A stretch of 64,000 nucleotides of DNA, from NCBI RefSeq assembly GCF_000381265.1, contig NZ_KB906260.1, positions 186,001 through 250,000 of the forward strand. Direction: 5' to 3'. The stretch comes from Curvibacter lanceolatus ATCC 14669 (GTDB taxonomy: Bacteria; Pseudomonadota; Gammaproteobacteria; Burkholderiales; Burkholderiaceae_C). Made by a program: the position numbers and the translations under genes. A model generated the notes under the pieces. The model was not told where the DNA came from, did no database searches, and saw only the letters and a list, made by a program, of their open reading frames with translations. The number at the start of each line of letters is the position of its first letter. Positions within the stretch are counted from its first letter, which is position 1. Of the stretch, positions 1 through 9,131 are shown piece after piece.

Positions 1-445
1 CTTGCACCTCGAACACACAGGGCCGATCGCCCGGTGTGAAATACCGCCGCTCATCAAACACCTGGTAGTTGGGCAACTCACGCTTGGCATAGGTGGCCAG
101 CACCTGCCCCTCGCTGAGCACGCTGGCCGCATTGAAGCGGTGCGACACGGACACGGAGCGGGCCCGCTCATGATCCCCCGCGGGGTGACCGACCACCACA
201 CACAAACCCTTTAACCCGGCCAGAGCCTGGGCCACTTGTTTCACGGCATCATCGCAAGCGGCCATGAAGGCGGGCCGCAGGTACAAGTCTTCGGCGGCGT
301 ACCCGCAGATGGACAACTCAGGCGTCAACACCAGCCTAGCCCCCTGCGCATAGGCCTGCTGGGCTGCTTCGATGATCTTGCGCGCATTGCCGGGCATGTC
401 ACCGACGACGAAATTGAGCTGAACGACGCAGATTTGAAGAGTCAT
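1..445 (-). CDS. nadE: NAD+ synthase, glutamine-dependent (N-terminal part)
   Basis: The first 148 residues are visible; the rest lies beyond the left edge. They form the start of a nitrilase-type amidase domain, which in this enzyme hydrolyses glutamine and feeds ammonia to the synthetase domain that makes NAD+ from deamido-NAD+. The catalytic Glu is residue 43 (TPELSICGY), and the AKRELPNYQVFDERRYF stretch characteristic of NadE follows around residues 118-134. The catalytic Cys would be outside the window. The start codon overlaps the ATG at 444 of the divergent strand, so the two genes share a very compact promoter region. The domain is clear; that a synthetase domain follows is inferred. 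Confidence 0.88.
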   Translation of the reverse strand, partial: MTLQICVVQLNFVVGDMPGNARKIIEAAQQAYAQGARLVLTPELSICGYAAEDLYLRPAFMAACDDAVKQVAQALAGLKGLCVVVGHPAGDHERARSVSVSHRFNAASVLSEGQVLATYAKRELPNYQVFDERRYFTPGDRPCVFEVQ

Positions 446-464
446 GAGAACAAAGGTGGCGGTG

Positions 465-1697
465 ATGGCAGAGCGTGACAACCAGACCGGCAGCCGGGGG
501 CTTGAGCCAACGCCCGGGGCCAGCGGGGCCATGCCCCTGAATGAGAAAGATTATCTCATCCGGGTCATGGACTCGCTGGTGGAGATGCCCCAAACCCCTT
601 GGAATCAATTGCTGGCGCAACAAGCCCATGCCACACCCTTCATGCGGCATGAATACCTGCTTGCACTCGAACGCAGCGGCAGCGCCTCACCCCGCACCGG
701 CTGGTCACCTCAGGTGATCACGTTATGGCAAGGCCCAACACTGCAAGCGGCCTGTGTGGTCTACCTCAAGACCCACTCGTATGGCGAATATGTCTTTGAC
801 TGGTCATGGGCCAACGCCTACCAGCAGCACGGTCTGGCCTACTACCCCAAGGCCGTGCTGGCCGTGCCATTCACGCCGGTGCCAGGCACCCGGCTGATGG
901 CCAGCAGCCCAGAGTGGCGCCAGCAACTGCTTGAAACAGCCTTGGCGCATTGCCAGAAGATGAGGCTGTCCTCATTGCACCTGCTCTTTGGCAGTCAAGA
1001 GGATGTACAAACCAGCCAAGCGCTGGGTCTGATGACCCGGCACACCCTGCAGTTTCACTGGTCCAACCAGGGCTACCGCGACTTCGACCACTTCCTGGCC
1101 CAGCTCAGCCAGGAAAAACGGAAAAAGATCCGACAGGAGCGGCGCAAGGTTCACGCTGAGGGCGTGACCTTCAGATCAGCAAGAGGCGCCGCCATCAGCC
1201 CCAGCGATTGGGCTTTCTTTTACCGCTGTTACGAGCGCACCTACCTGGAGCACGGCAACCCGCCTTATCTGACACCCGAATTCTTCAAGCAGCAAGCCGA
1301 GCACCAAGCGGAAAGTTGGTTGATGTTCATTGCACAACGCCAGGGACAGCCGATGGCCGCCAGCCTGATTGCCCTGCAGGACGAGGAACAGGGCAAGCGG
1401 ACGGCCTACGGGCGCTATTGGGGGGCACTGGAGCGCGTCGATTGCCTGCACTTCGAGGCTTGCTACTACCAACCGCTGCAGTGGTGCATCGAAAACGGCT
1501 TTGACTGCTTCGAGGGCGGCGCCCAAGGGGAGCACAAGATGGCCAGGGCCTTGCTACCCACCGATACCCAGAGCACCCACTGGCTGGCGCACCCGGCCTT
1601 CGCAGAAGCGGTGCAAGACTTTCTTCAGCGCGAGGGGGCCGGCATGGAGAACTACATGCAGGACCTGCAGAAACACACCCCCTTCAAGGCACCCTAA
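465..1697 (+). CDS. FemAB-like GNAT-fold acyltransferase (PF04339 type)
   Basis: Member of the family annotated as peptidogalycan biosynthesis protein or FemAB-like. The C-terminal signature GGAQGEHKMARALLP, followed by THWLAHPAF, is diagnostic, and the basic QEKRKKIRQERRKV segment is also typical. No signal peptide or membrane segment is visible, so it should be cytoplasmic. Its substrate is not established; aminoacyl transfer to a cell-envelope precursor is a guess from the FemAB fold. Starts at 444, 465 and 531 are all in frame. I chose 465 because AAAGGTGG precedes it at good spacing; 531 gives the N terminus closest to family length. It is divergent from nadE and convergent with the chemoreceptor gene. 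Confidence 0.82.
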   Translation: MAERDNQTGSRGLEPTPGASGAMPLNEKDYLIRVMDSLVEMPQTPWNQLLAQQAHATPFMRHEYLLALERSGSASPRTGWSPQVITLWQGPTLQAACVVYLKTHSYGEYVFDWSWANAYQQHGLAYYPKAVLAVPFTPVPGTRLMASSPEWRQQLLETALAHCQKMRLSSLHLLFGSQEDVQTSQALGLMTRHTLQFHWSNQGYRDFDHFLAQLSQEKRKKIRQERRKVHAEGVTFRSARGAAISPSDWAFFYRCYERTYLEHGNPPYLTPEFFKQQAEHQAESWLMFIAQRQGQPMAASLIALQDEEQGKRTAYGRYWGALERVDCLHFEACYYQPLQWCIENGFDCFEGGAQGEHKMARALLPTDTQSTHWLAHPAFAEAVQDFLQREGAGMENYMQDLQKHTPFKAP

Positions 1698-1735
1698 AGC
1701 CAATACGGCCGGCCAGAAACGACTGGCCCGTCAGA

Positions 1736-3505
1736 TCAGAAGGTTTCCCAGTCATCGTCTGACCCTGCCTTGGCGGGGGCAGCAGGCGCGCTGCCACCAG
1801 GCGCCCGCAGGCTGGGTGTCGATGCGGCCGGCTTGGCCTGCGCCACCCGCTTGGGAGCTGGTGTCGGGTGTGGGGCAGCGACGGCCTTGGGTGCTGTGGC
1901 GTGGCGCAAGGGCGCGGCCACCGGCATGCTGGGCGCCGCAGGCGCACTGGCATGGCCGTCGCCGACCAGCTTGAACACCGCCACGGCGCGAACCAGCTCC
2001 TGGGCCTGCGAGGTCAAGGCACCGGCCGCCGCTGCGGATTGCTCCACCAACGCGGCATTCTGCTGCGTGGCCTGATCCATCTGGGTCACCGCCTCACTCA
2101 CCTGCGACACCCCGGCACTCTGCTCTGAGCTGGCGGAACTGATCTCGCCCATGATGTCGGTCACCCGGCGGATCGAGCCCACCACCTCGCTCATGGTGGT
2201 GCCCGCGCGGTCAACCAAGGCCGTTCCCTGCTCCACCCGCTCGACGCTGGCACTGATCAGGCTCTTGATCTCCTTGGCGGCTTCAGCACTGCGCTGGGCC
2301 AGGCTGCGCACCTCACCGGCTACCACCGCAAAACCCCGGCCTTGCTCGCCAGCACGGGCAGCCTCGACTGCCGCGTTGAGCGCCAGGATGTTGGTCTGGA
2401 AAGCAATCCCGTCGATCACCCCGATGATGTCGGAGATCTTGCGTGAGCTTTCATTGATGCCCTTCATGGTGTCCACCACCTCGGCCACCACCTCGCCCCC
2501 CTGGGTTGCCACCGTGGAGGCATTCAGCGCCAGCTGGTTGGCTGCGCGCGCATTGTCGGCATTCTGGCGAACCGTGGAGCCCAGTTCCTCCATCGAGGCC
2601 GCGGTTTCTTCCAGGGCCGAAGCCTGTTGTTCGGTCCGGGCTGACAGGTCGTTGTTGCCCTGGGCAATCTCCATGCTGGCGTTGGCAACGCCGTCGGCGC
2701 CACGCCGGACCCCCGAAACCACCTGCGACAAAGATTCGCGCATGTCCTCCAGTGCATGCAACAAATCGCCCACCTCGTCCCGGCCCTTGGCCGCGATGGC
2801 AAACGCCAGATTGCCCGCAGAAATCTGCTTGGCAGCCTGGACAGCTTCGGCCAGCGGCGCCGTGATCAAACGCGTGATCACCCAACCCAGCACCGAAGCG
2901 GCCACCACAACGAAGACCAGCACCGCGATCAACAAGGCCCGCGAAGCAGAAAACGAGGCCTCCGCATCGGCACTGGCAGTGCGTGCCCCCTCACCGTTGA
3001 GTTGCGCCAGCTTGTCGATGGCCTCGACCATGGCCGCAAACGCGGTCTCCGACTCACCTTCGTAATACTGAACCGTGGCCGCCATGTTGCCCGTGTTGGC
3101 AAAATTGCTCAGCCGTGTCTGGGTGGCCCAGAAGGCATCGCGCTGCACCTTGTACTGGTTGAAAAGCTCGGTCTCACGCCCGGGCGTGACCATCGCGCCG
3201 TAGCGAGACTCGTGCTTGGAAAACAAAGCCTTCAACTCGGTGGCGTTCTTGGTCTGCACCTCCAGATCATGCGGAGAGGATGCAGAGGCCATGCGCCCTT
3301 CGGCTCGACGCATGCGGTTGAGCGCGATGCGCATGTCGCCCAGCGACTCGATGCTGGGCAGCCAGTTGCCCGCGATGTCCTGGGTGTTCGAGTTGATGTG
3401 TGAGAGCTGCGTCAATGCCACCGCCCCCAAAAGCAAAGTGCTCAGCACCAGCACGAAAAACGATGCGCCCAGCTTGTAACCGATACGCCAATTGTTGAAA
3501 CCCAT
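1736..3505 (-). CDS. methyl-accepting chemotaxis protein with CheR-tether pentapeptide
   Basis: A 589-residue transmembrane chemoreceptor. Domains in order: cytoplasmic start and TM1 (about 10-32), a periplasmic four-helix-bundle type sensor (about 33-188), TM2 (about 190-212), HAMP (about 213-265), then the coiled-coil signalling domain with the conserved tip around [21 protein letters not shown] Pro/Ala-rich linker of about 60 residues leads to the C-terminal DDDWETF. Its last five residues match the NWETF-type tether that recruits CheR/CheB in other receptors. The ligand cannot be told from sequence. It is monocistronic: the ppa terminator lies upstream, and the next gene downstream is convergent. 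Confidence 0.93.
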   Translation of the reverse strand: MGFNNWRIGYKLGASFFVLVLSTLLLGAVALTQLSHINSNTQDIAGNWLPSIESLGDMRIALNRMRRAEGRMASASSPHDLEVQTKNATELKALFSKHESRYGAMVTPGRETELFNQYKVQRDAFWATQTRLSNFANTGNMAATVQYYEGESETAFAAMVEAIDKLAQLNGEGARTASADAEASFSASRALLIAVLVFVVVAASVLGWVITRLITAPLAEAVQAAKQISAGNLAFAIAAKGRDEVGDLLHALEDMRESLSQVVSGVRRGADGVANASMEIAQGNNDLSARTEQQASALEETAASMEELGSTVRQNADNARAANQLALNASTVATQGGEVVAEVVDTMKGINESSRKISDIIGVIDGIAFQTNILALNAAVEAARAGEQGRGFAVVAGEVRSLAQRSAEAAKEIKSLISASVERVEQGTALVDRAGTTMSEVVGSIRRVTDIMGEISSASSEQSAGVSQVSEAVTQMDQATQQNAALVEQSAAAAGALTSQAQELVRAVAVFKLVGDGHASAPAAPSMPVAAPLRHATAPKAVAAPHPTPAPKRVAQAKPAASTPSLRAPGGSAPAAPAKAGSDDDWETF

Positions 3506-3576
3506 ACGCTCCTCACGCGGTCAAGTGATCGAACCTTGATCGTTTCCACCTACGACCTCCGCCTGATTGTCAATTT

Positions 3577-3602
3577 TTATCAATTCAGGCTTTCAAATTT
3601 TC
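3577..3602 (-). promoter_or_regulatory. possible sigma-28-like promoter of the chemoreceptor gene
   Basis: Read on the minus strand, GAAAATTT is followed after 10 bases by ATTGATAA. This resembles the flagellar/chemotaxis sigma-28 consensus (TAAAGTTT, N11, GCCGATAA), with six of eight matches in the first box, the GATAA core in the second, and a spacer one base short. It lies about 72 bases upstream of the start at 3505 in an AT-rich stretch. The match is weak and unproven. Confidence 0.22.
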
Positions 3603-3700
3603 CTCGAAACAATTGGATATTGAATCCAAAAAAGCTGATTTTTTTACACATGGAAACCCGCACATCCAAGTGCCTGCTCGGCACAAACAAGCCCACCAAC

Positions 3701-3736
3701 AAAAATGCCCGTCACCACCGGTGACGGGCATTTTTT
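3701..3736 (-). terminator. rho-independent terminator of ppa
   Basis: Perfect 11-bp stem (TGCCCGTCACC at 3706-3716 with 3720-3730), a 3-base loop, and A/T runs of five or more on both sides, so it could work in either direction. It lies 43 bases after the ppa stop codon and separates ppa from the chemoreceptor gene. Confidence 0.9.
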
Positions 3737-3778
3737 GGCAACGACCCCAAGGTCGCTACCGCAGCGGGTTCAGAGGAC

Positions 3779-4312
3779 TCAGGCCTGCTTGGCGAAGTTG
3801 GCCATGCCGTCCAGGATTTCCTGCTTGGCCGCGTCAACGCCTTCCCAGCCCAGCACCTTGACCCACTTGCCGGGTTCCAGGTCCTTGTAGTGCTCGAAGA
3901 AATGAGCAATCTGCTTCAGGCGCAGCGGGTTGATGTCTTCCGGCTTTTGCCAGTGGGTGTAGATCGGCAGGATCTTGTCGGTGGGCACTGCCAGGACCTT
4001 GCCATCCACGCCGCCTTCGTCTTCCATCTTCAGGATGCCGATGGGGCGGCAGGTCACCACCACACCCGGGATCAGCGGGAAGGGGGTGATCACCAGCACG
4101 TCCACCGGATCGCCATCGCCGCTGATGGTCTGCGGCACGTAGCCGTAGTTGGTCGGGTAGTGCATGGCGGTGCCCATGAAGCGGTCCACGAAGATCGCGC
4201 CAGACTCCTTGTCCACTTCGTACTTGATCGGATCCGCGTTCATCGGGATTTCGATGACCACGTTGAATGCGTCGGGGGCCTTGTCGCCTGGTTTGACTTT
4301 GTCGAGAGCCAT
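3779..4312 (-). CDS. ppa: inorganic pyrophosphatase, soluble family I
   Basis: A 177-residue cytoplasmic enzyme that hydrolyses pyrophosphate to phosphate with Mg2+. The family signature DGDPVDVLV is at about residues 66-74, preceded by [11 protein letters not shown]; the [19 protein letters not shown] segment near the N terminus is typical. Length matches bacterial family I enzymes. It is transcribed away from hppA, the membrane proton-pumping pyrophosphatase, across a 258-base intergenic region with 11-bp tandem repeats. The pairing means the cell can either waste or conserve the energy of pyrophosphate. Confidence 0.97.
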   Translation of the reverse strand: MALDKVKPGDKAPDAFNVVIEIPMNADPIKYEVDKESGAIFVDRFMGTAMHYPTNYGYVPQTISGDGDPVDVLVITPFPLIPGVVVTCRPIGILKMEDEGGVDGKVLAVPTDKILPIYTHWQKPEDINPLRLKQIAHFFEHYKDLEPGKWVKVLGWEGVDAAKQEILDGMANFAKQA

Positions 4313-4349
4313 GTTGTGTCGGTCTTGGTTAGGGTTGATCGAACGGATC

Positions 4350-4380
4350 GGGCCGTTATAGGGCCGTTATCGGGCCGTTG
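4350..4380. repeat. three tandem 11-bp repeats between ppa and hppA
   Basis: GGGCCGTTAT plus one variable base occurs twice with an exact 11-base period, followed by a third copy ending GGGCCGTTG. The array lies 38-68 bases upstream of the ppa start, in the shared divergent control region. A period close to one helical turn would place the copies on the same DNA face. Function is unknown. Confidence 0.7.
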
Positions 4381-4570
4381 GCCGGCCGGATTAGGACCGA
4401 TTTTACTTTCGCGAGCCTTGCGTGATGCAGCGCAGCAGGCGTTTTTCGGTTTCCGCCGTATATTGAAGCGTTGGCCAATCGCTGCCCCTGGGTACTGCGA
4501 GGAAGCAACGCAGCGGAGACACTCCCGGTGCGTTGTGTCTCTTCCAAGCACATTTACCAAGGAGAACAGC

Positions 4571-6631
4571 ATGACAAACCATCCTGCGCTGATCCTGGCG
4601 CTGGCTTGCGGTGCCATCGCCGTGGCTTATGGCTTCTGGGCGCGAAGCTGGATTCTGGCCAAGGACGCCGGCAACGCACGCATGCAGGAGATCGCGGCCG
4701 CCATCCAGTCGGGCGCGGCCGCCTACCTGGCCCGTCAATACAAGACCATCGCCCTGGTTGGGCTGGTTCTGGCTGTGCTCATCGGCCTGTTTCTCGATCC
4801 GGCCTCGGCCATCGGTTTCGTGATCGGTGCCGTGCTGTCCGGCGCTTGCGGCTTCATCGGCATGAACATCTCCGTGCGTGCCAACGTTCGCACGGCCCAG
4901 GCCGCCACGCACGGCATCGGGCCCGCGCTGGATGTGGCCTTTCGCGGAGGCGCCATCACCGGAATGCTGGTGGTGGGCCTGGGGCTGCTCGGGGTGACTG
5001 GTTTTTACGTCTACCTGCTGGCCGGTGCATCGCCTGACACCCCGCTAGCCCAGCAGTTGAACCCACTGATCGGCTTTGCCTTTGGCTCGTCCTTGATCTC
5101 CATCTTTGCAAGGCTTGGCGGCGGCATCTTCACCAAAGGCGCTGACGTGGGGGCCGATCTGGTGGGCAAGGTGGAAGCCGGCATACCTGAAGATGACCCG
5201 CGCAACCCCGCGGTGATCGCCGACAACGTGGGCGACAACGTGGGTGACTGTGCCGGCATGGCGGCCGACCTGTTCGAAACCTACGCGGTCACCCTGATCG
5301 CCACCATGATGCTCGGCGCCCTGATGGTGACGCACGGCACCATCAATGCCGTGCTCTATCCACTGGCACTGGGCGCCGTGTCCATCATCGCGTCGATCAT
5401 CGGCTGCTTCTTCGTGAAGGCCTCGCCCGGCATGAAGAACGTCATGCCCGCCTTGTACAAGGGCCTGGCGGTGGCTGGGGTGCTGTCGCTGGTGGCCTTC
5501 TACGGCGTGACCACCTGGCTGGTGTCCGACGATGCCATCACGGCCACCGGCAGCCAGATGCGTCTGTTCGGCGCCTGCGCCGTCGGCCTCGTGCTGACCG
5601 CGGCGCTCGTCTGGGTCACCGAGTACTACACCGGCACCCAATACCCGCCCGTGCAGCATGTGGCCCAGGCCTCCACCACGGGGCATGCCACCAACATCAT
5701 CGCGGGCATCGGGGTCTCCATGCGCTCCACCGCCTGGCCGGTGATCTTTGTCTGCGCAGCCATCCTGGCGGCATATGGGTTGGCCGGCCTGTTCGGCATT
5801 GCGGTCGCCGCCACCTCGATGCTCAGCATGGCGGGCATCGTGGTCGCACTCGATGCCTACGGCCCCATCACCGACAACGCAGGCGGCATTGCCGAAATGG
5901 CAGAACTGCCCTCCTCTGTCCGCGACGTCACCGATCCGCTCGATGCAGTGGGCAACACCACCAAGGCCGTCACCAAGGGCTATGCCATCGGCTCGGCCGG
6001 CCTGGCCTCACTGGTTCTGTTTGCCGACTACACCCACAAGCTGCAGAGCTACGGTCAGAACATCAGCTTTGACCTGTCCGACCCGCTGGTGATTGTGGGC
6101 CTGTTCATCGGCGGGATGATCCCCTACCTGTTTGGCGCCATGGCCATGGAGGCGGTGGGCCGTGCCGCAGGTGCCGTGGTCGAGGAGGTGCGACGCCAGT
6201 TCAGGGAGATCAAAGGCATCATGGACGGCTCGGGTCGCCCCGAATATGGACGTGCCGTGGACATGCTGACCACGGCAGCCATCCGCGAAATGATGATCCC
6301 ATCGCTGCTGCCCGTGGTCACGCCCGTGTTGGTCGGCCTGATCCTGGGGCCCAAGGCCTTGGGCGGGCTGCTCATGGGCACCATCGTCACAGGCTTGTTT
6401 GTGGCCATTTCGATGTGCACCGGCGGCGGTGCCTGGGACAACGCCAAGAAATACATCGAAGACGGCCACCATGGCGGCAAAGGGTCGGATGCCCACAAGG
6501 CAGCCGTCACCGGCGACACCGTGGGTGACCCTTACAAAGACACCGCCGGCCCGGCCGTCAACCCCTTGATCAAGATCATCAACATCGTGGCCTTGCTGAT
6601 CGTGCCCCTGGTCGTCCGCCTGCACAGCTGA
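4571..6631 (+). CDS. hppA: membrane-bound H+-translocating pyrophosphatase, K+-independent type
   Basis: A 686-residue polytopic inner-membrane pump that couples pyrophosphate hydrolysis to proton export. The substrate site motif [13 protein letters not shown], with the [22 protein letters not shown] stretch after it, and the C-terminal [18 protein letters not shown] are both present. The segment [17 protein letters not shown] carries Lys where K+-dependent enzymes have Ala, which by known family rules marks the K+-independent subclass. The ATG at 4571 follows AAGGAG at good spacing; the open frame extends far upstream, but that part is antisense to ppa. Divergent from ppa. Confidence 0.96.
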   Translation: MTNHPALILALACGAIAVAYGFWARSWILAKDAGNARMQEIAAAIQSGAAAYLARQYKTIALVGLVLAVLIGLFLDPASAIGFVIGAVLSGACGFIGMNISVRANVRTAQAATHGIGPALDVAFRGGAITGMLVVGLGLLGVTGFYVYLLAGASPDTPLAQQLNPLIGFAFGSSLISIFARLGGGIFTKGADVGADLVGKVEAGIPEDDPRNPAVIADNVGDNVGDCAGMAADLFETYAVTLIATMMLGALMVTHGTINAVLYPLALGAVSIIASIIGCFFVKASPGMKNVMPALYKGLAVAGVLSLVAFYGVTTWLVSDDAITATGSQMRLFGACAVGLVLTAALVWVTEYYTGTQYPPVQHVAQASTTGHATNIIAGIGVSMRSTAWPVIFVCAAILAAYGLAGLFGIAVAATSMLSMAGIVVALDAYGPITDNAGGIAEMAELPSSVRDVTDPLDAVGNTTKAVTKGYAIGSAGLASLVLFADYTHKLQSYGQNISFDLSDPLVIVGLFIGGMIPYLFGAMAMEAVGRAAGAVVEEVRRQFREIKGIMDGSGRPEYGRAVDMLTTAAIREMMIPSLLPVVTPVLVGLILGPKALGGLLMGTIVTGLFVAISMCTGGGAWDNAKKYIEDGHHGGKGSDAHKAAVTGDTVGDPYKDTAGPAVNPLIKIINIVALLIVPLVVRLHS

Positions 6632-6744
6632 AACCCTGTCGTCGGCCCACAAAAACTTGCAGTTTGTCCGTGAAAGTACAGAATGGCAGCTGCTGGTGTT
6701 TGGATTCTTGTCTCAAAGAGATCAAATCACCCCAAAAGTCAGGC

Positions 6745-6750
6745 TACAAT
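6745..6750 (+). promoter_or_regulatory. probable -10 box of the tRNA-Pro gene
   Basis: TACAAT ends 9 bases before the first base of the tRNA, the expected distance. No good -35 box is seen 16-18 bases upstream (best is TCAAAT). Confidence 0.45.
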
Positions 6751-6759
6751 CACGTCAGT

Positions 6760-6836
6760 CGGGGCGTAGCGCAGCCTGGTAGCGCATCTGCTTTGGGAGC
6801 AGAGGGTCGTGAGTTCGAATCCCACCGCCCCGACCA
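6760..6836 (+). tRNA. tRNA-Pro (anticodon UGG)
   Basis: A 77-base cloverleaf. It begins with C, as bacterial tRNA-Pro does (CGGGGCG pairs with CGCCCCG), has an encoded CCA end, an anticodon stem TCTGC/GCAGA around TTTGGGA giving anticodon TGG, and the T loop TTCGAAT. It lies between hppA and a strong terminator, so it is probably a single-gene transcript. Confidence 0.97.
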
Positions 6837-6847
6837 CTCATCCTTAA

Positions 6848-6881
6848 ATGGGCTGCAGTCATAGAACTGCAGCCCATTTTT
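6848..6881 (+). terminator. rho-independent terminator after tRNA-Pro
   Basis: Perfect 12-bp stem (ATGGGCTGCAGT at 6848-6859 with 6866-6877), a 6-base loop and a TTTTT tail. It begins 12 bases after the tRNA. An A run on the other side could also let it stop transcription from the bactofilin gene. Confidence 0.92.
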
Positions 6882-6966
6882 CATGGGCAAAAGCAAAGCA
6901 CCCCCGCCACGGGCGGGCGGCAACAGTGGCGCCAATCCCAATCGTGTAACACGTCGCAGCCGATCT

Positions 6967-7560
6967 TCAGACCACCAAAACCGATTTCGGAACAGCGTCT
7001 GCGATCTGGGCGGGCAAGGTCTTATCAGCGCCCGCTCGTGCCGCGGTGGGCGAAGTCCCCAATCCGCACTCGATATCCCCACTCAGCTGCCCACCATCTT
7101 CAACAATCAGCTTGGCATAACGGATCTTTCCACTGACTTGCCCCGTGGCGTGGATGATCAGTTTGCCCCGCACATTGAGGCTGCCCTCGAATCGCCCCTT
7201 GATCTCGGCCAGATCGATATCTGCCGCCCCTCGGAAGGAGCCCTGCTCCGAGATCTGCATCAAGCGCGAGTCCATGGTGGCCTCCACCATGCCATCCACC
7301 ACCAGGGTGTCGCAATCGGTGATCTCCACACCCTTGAGCTTGATATTGGGCCCCACGGTGAGGCGACTGCCTCCTTCGCCAGGGGCCGGCTTGACCATCG
7401 CCTCCACCGGAACAGGTGGCGAGACAGGGCTGGGGGCCGCAGGCTTGGCGGCCTGCGATGGTGTGATGCCCGCGCCAGGCTGAGCAGACGAACCGGGCTG
7501 AGTCCGGGAAGCCAGGCCGTCAGGATCACGTTTGCCAAAGAAGTTGGGTTGAATCGCCAT
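6967..7560 (-). CDS. bactofilin (polymer-forming cytoskeletal protein)
   Basis: A 197-residue protein with a Pro/Ala-rich N terminus (about 1-65), then the bactofilin domain (about 66-170), a right-handed beta-helix of repeated short strands seen as GSFRGAADIDLAEIKGRFEG, and a variable tail. Bactofilins polymerise without nucleotide and organise cell-shape, polar or envelope machinery. No membrane segment is visible. The start ATG is preceded by CAGGAGATTCC. The neighbours give no functional hint; the small gene at 7748-8047 is upstream on the same strand. Confidence 0.9.
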   Translation of the reverse strand: MAIQPNFFGKRDPDGLASRTQPGSSAQPGAGITPSQAAKPAAPSPVSPPVPVEAMVKPAPGEGGSRLTVGPNIKLKGVEITDCDTLVVDGMVEATMDSRLMQISEQGSFRGAADIDLAEIKGRFEGSLNVRGKLIIHATGQVSGKIRYAKLIVEDGGQLSGDIECGLGTSPTAARAGADKTLPAQIADAVPKSVLVV

Positions 7561-7747
7561 GGAATCTCCTGAAAGGGATTCATGCTAGAGAGCGATGCCG
7601 ATACATTCCAACAAATGTGAGCAACAAAAGTAACCAGATACAAAAATAACTGAAGAAATAAATAAATCAGTGCCGCTGATATTTATCAAGCAACCCCAAA
7701 GCCAGCTCGAGCACTTCTTGACCCTTTGATATGGCAATAAAAGAATA

Positions 7748-8047
7748 TCAAAGTGTAAATATTTCGGTATCGATCAGGTAGCGAAATGGCTCTTGGGCCT
7801 CTGGATCAGAAGCCCACTGCCTCAAAGCTTCGCGGTATATCGTCCCGAAATTGCGCGCGGCCAATTGGATCAAGTCTGAATCAGCCCGCTCCAGGGCCTG
7901 AACCACGTAGATCATGAGGTGCATCACCATGGTGCGCGGGGCCTCAGGGCGATGGATACGGATGCGGCTGTTGAGGAACACCTCATAGCGCAGGCCATCG
8001 TCTGGAAGCAAACCCATGGCAATGGGCACGAAGGTTTCGAGTTTCAC
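7748..8047 (-). CDS. small protein of unknown function
   Basis: I do not recognise this protein. It has about 99 residues, no signal peptide or membrane segment, and a mixed helical look. It is rich in hydrophobic and acidic residues, for example MHLMIYVVQALERADSDLIQ, and ends in DTEIFTL. The GTG at 8047 is chosen because AGGAA lies 8 bases upstream; an ATG at 8056 overlaps that site, and longer starts up to 8155 lack one. It is followed by a 187-base AT-rich gap before bactofilin and may form a unit with it, but nothing proves that. Confidence 0.55.
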   Translation of the reverse strand: MKLETFVPIAMGLLPDDGLRYEVFLNSRIRIHRPEAPRTMVMHLMIYVVQALERADSDLIQLAARNFGTIYREALRQWASDPEAQEPFRYLIDTEIFTL

Positions 8048-8559
8048 GCGCGTCATTCCTGAAAAATCACACCGAGACGGCGAGGCCATCGGGGGCGTCT
8101 GCTGGCCGGAAGACAGATCACGCGGCATTCGTGAACCGACCCGAAGAACCATCAACAGGGCGCGATACTAAGGGCAACGTGCTGAAAAATAGGGTTCAAA
8201 TGTTTCTCGTTGTTACTTCAACAGCCCTTGAAGACGCGCTTTGAAAATACCTGTTTCATCGGCATCCCTTCGCCCTGCTGGTTTTTTCACGACAAAAGAG
8301 CCTCTGCGGCGATAGCCAGCAGCGCTCAGGTTGGATTTACGCATTGACACATTTACGCCCTGCTGCGGAAGCACTCGTGGGCGTGAACCCCGGCATGCCT
8401 GCCAGGCCTCACCTCCTGCGCCTGGATCATGGTCTTTGCCAAGCTTTTCTGGAAAAAAGCGGGCCCAGCGTCTAATGTCGGATGCGAAACACCGCTGTCA
8501 CACCGCTGCAAGCCTGATTCCTGCGTCCGACTCCCTGCGCAGGCCCCGCAAGGGGTTCC

Positions 8560-8586
8560 ACCCGGCCCTCTGGCCGGGTTTCTTTT
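8560..8586 (+). terminator. orphan rho-independent terminator
   Basis: ACCCGGCC (8560-8567) pairs with GGCCGGGT (8572-8579) around a CTCT loop, followed by TTTCTTTT. A smaller CCCC-GCAA-GGGG hairpin precedes it. No plus-strand gene lies upstream, so it may end a small RNA starting somewhere in 8340-8500. Confidence 0.7.
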
Positions 8587-8653
8587 GGGGACGATGCTCC
8601 AGACCAACCCCGGCAACGCGAGGTCCAGGCCGGTTGTGGCCCCCTGCTTCTGG

Positions 8654-8740
8654 TCAGGCGGGCTGACGCTTGCGGTCGCGTTCATCAAACGGCCAGATGC
8701 CAAGGGCTTGGCGCATGGGCTCGCACAGAGGGACTTGCAT
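8654..8740 (-). CDS. possible 28-residue small protein
   Basis: ATG at 8740 opens a 28-codon frame beginning MQVPLCEPM and ending FDERDRKRQPA. A strong ribosome site (CAGGAGT, 8747-8753) lies 7 bases upstream, better than that of many genes in this window. No family is recognised. It could be a real small protein, a leader peptide or a chance match. Confidence 0.35.
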   Translation of the reverse strand: MQVPLCEPMRQALGIWPFDERDRKRQPA

Positions 8741-8897
8741 GAGAGAACTCCTGTAAAGACCCCTCTACAACGCGACAGCCTGCTGCCGGATGACATCGCC
8801 CCCCACAGCCCCCAAAGAGCCAGGCGTGAGGCCGATGCGGGCAGGGTTTTCACGGGCAGAAAAAATGTCTTGATCTCGATCGTTGGCAATATACTGC

Positions 8898-8912
8898 GTG
8901 CACAAGATGCAC
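8898..8912. promoter_or_regulatory. short inverted repeat upstream of the transporter operon
   Basis: GTGCA-caaga-TGCAC lies 220 bases before the binding-protein start. TATACT lies immediately upstream at 8890-8895. It could be an operator, but the arms are only five bases. Confidence 0.25.
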
Positions 8913-9131
8913 AGGCACTTTACTGCATACCCAGCAGATGAGCACCAAGCCACACGGTGAATCGCTTTGATTGCAGTCGCTCCAAGCGAGCCACCCGCGA
9001 ATGTCCAAGCGCGCCTGCCGACTGAATGTCGACCACGGCCACTCGAACAATGCCCGTGGCTTTGGGTTCAGCAAACGCCTTGCACCGACGGTGCGCCCGA
9101 TGATTTCAAAACCGACAACAGGAGACAACAC

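Larger units (their letters stand above)
8048..9131. other. gene-poor gap before the branched-chain transporter operon
   Basis: About 1.1 kb with no convincing ordinary gene on either strand. It holds an orphan plus-strand terminator (8560-8586), a possible 28-residue minus-strand gene (8654-8740), a short inverted repeat (8898-8912), and presumably the promoter of the transporter operon starting at 9132. The overlapping open frames here look like chance reading of GC-rich sequence. Confidence 0.6.

Noticed and set aside
1711-1728. Hairpin GGCCAG-aaacga-CTGGCC between the first two convergent genes as a terminator
   Set aside because: Only six base pairs and no T run on either strand.
3890-4570. 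Large N-terminal extension of the hppA open frame on the plus strand
   Set aside because: It is antisense to ppa, lacks family similarity, and a good ribosome site with ATG lies at 4570/4571.
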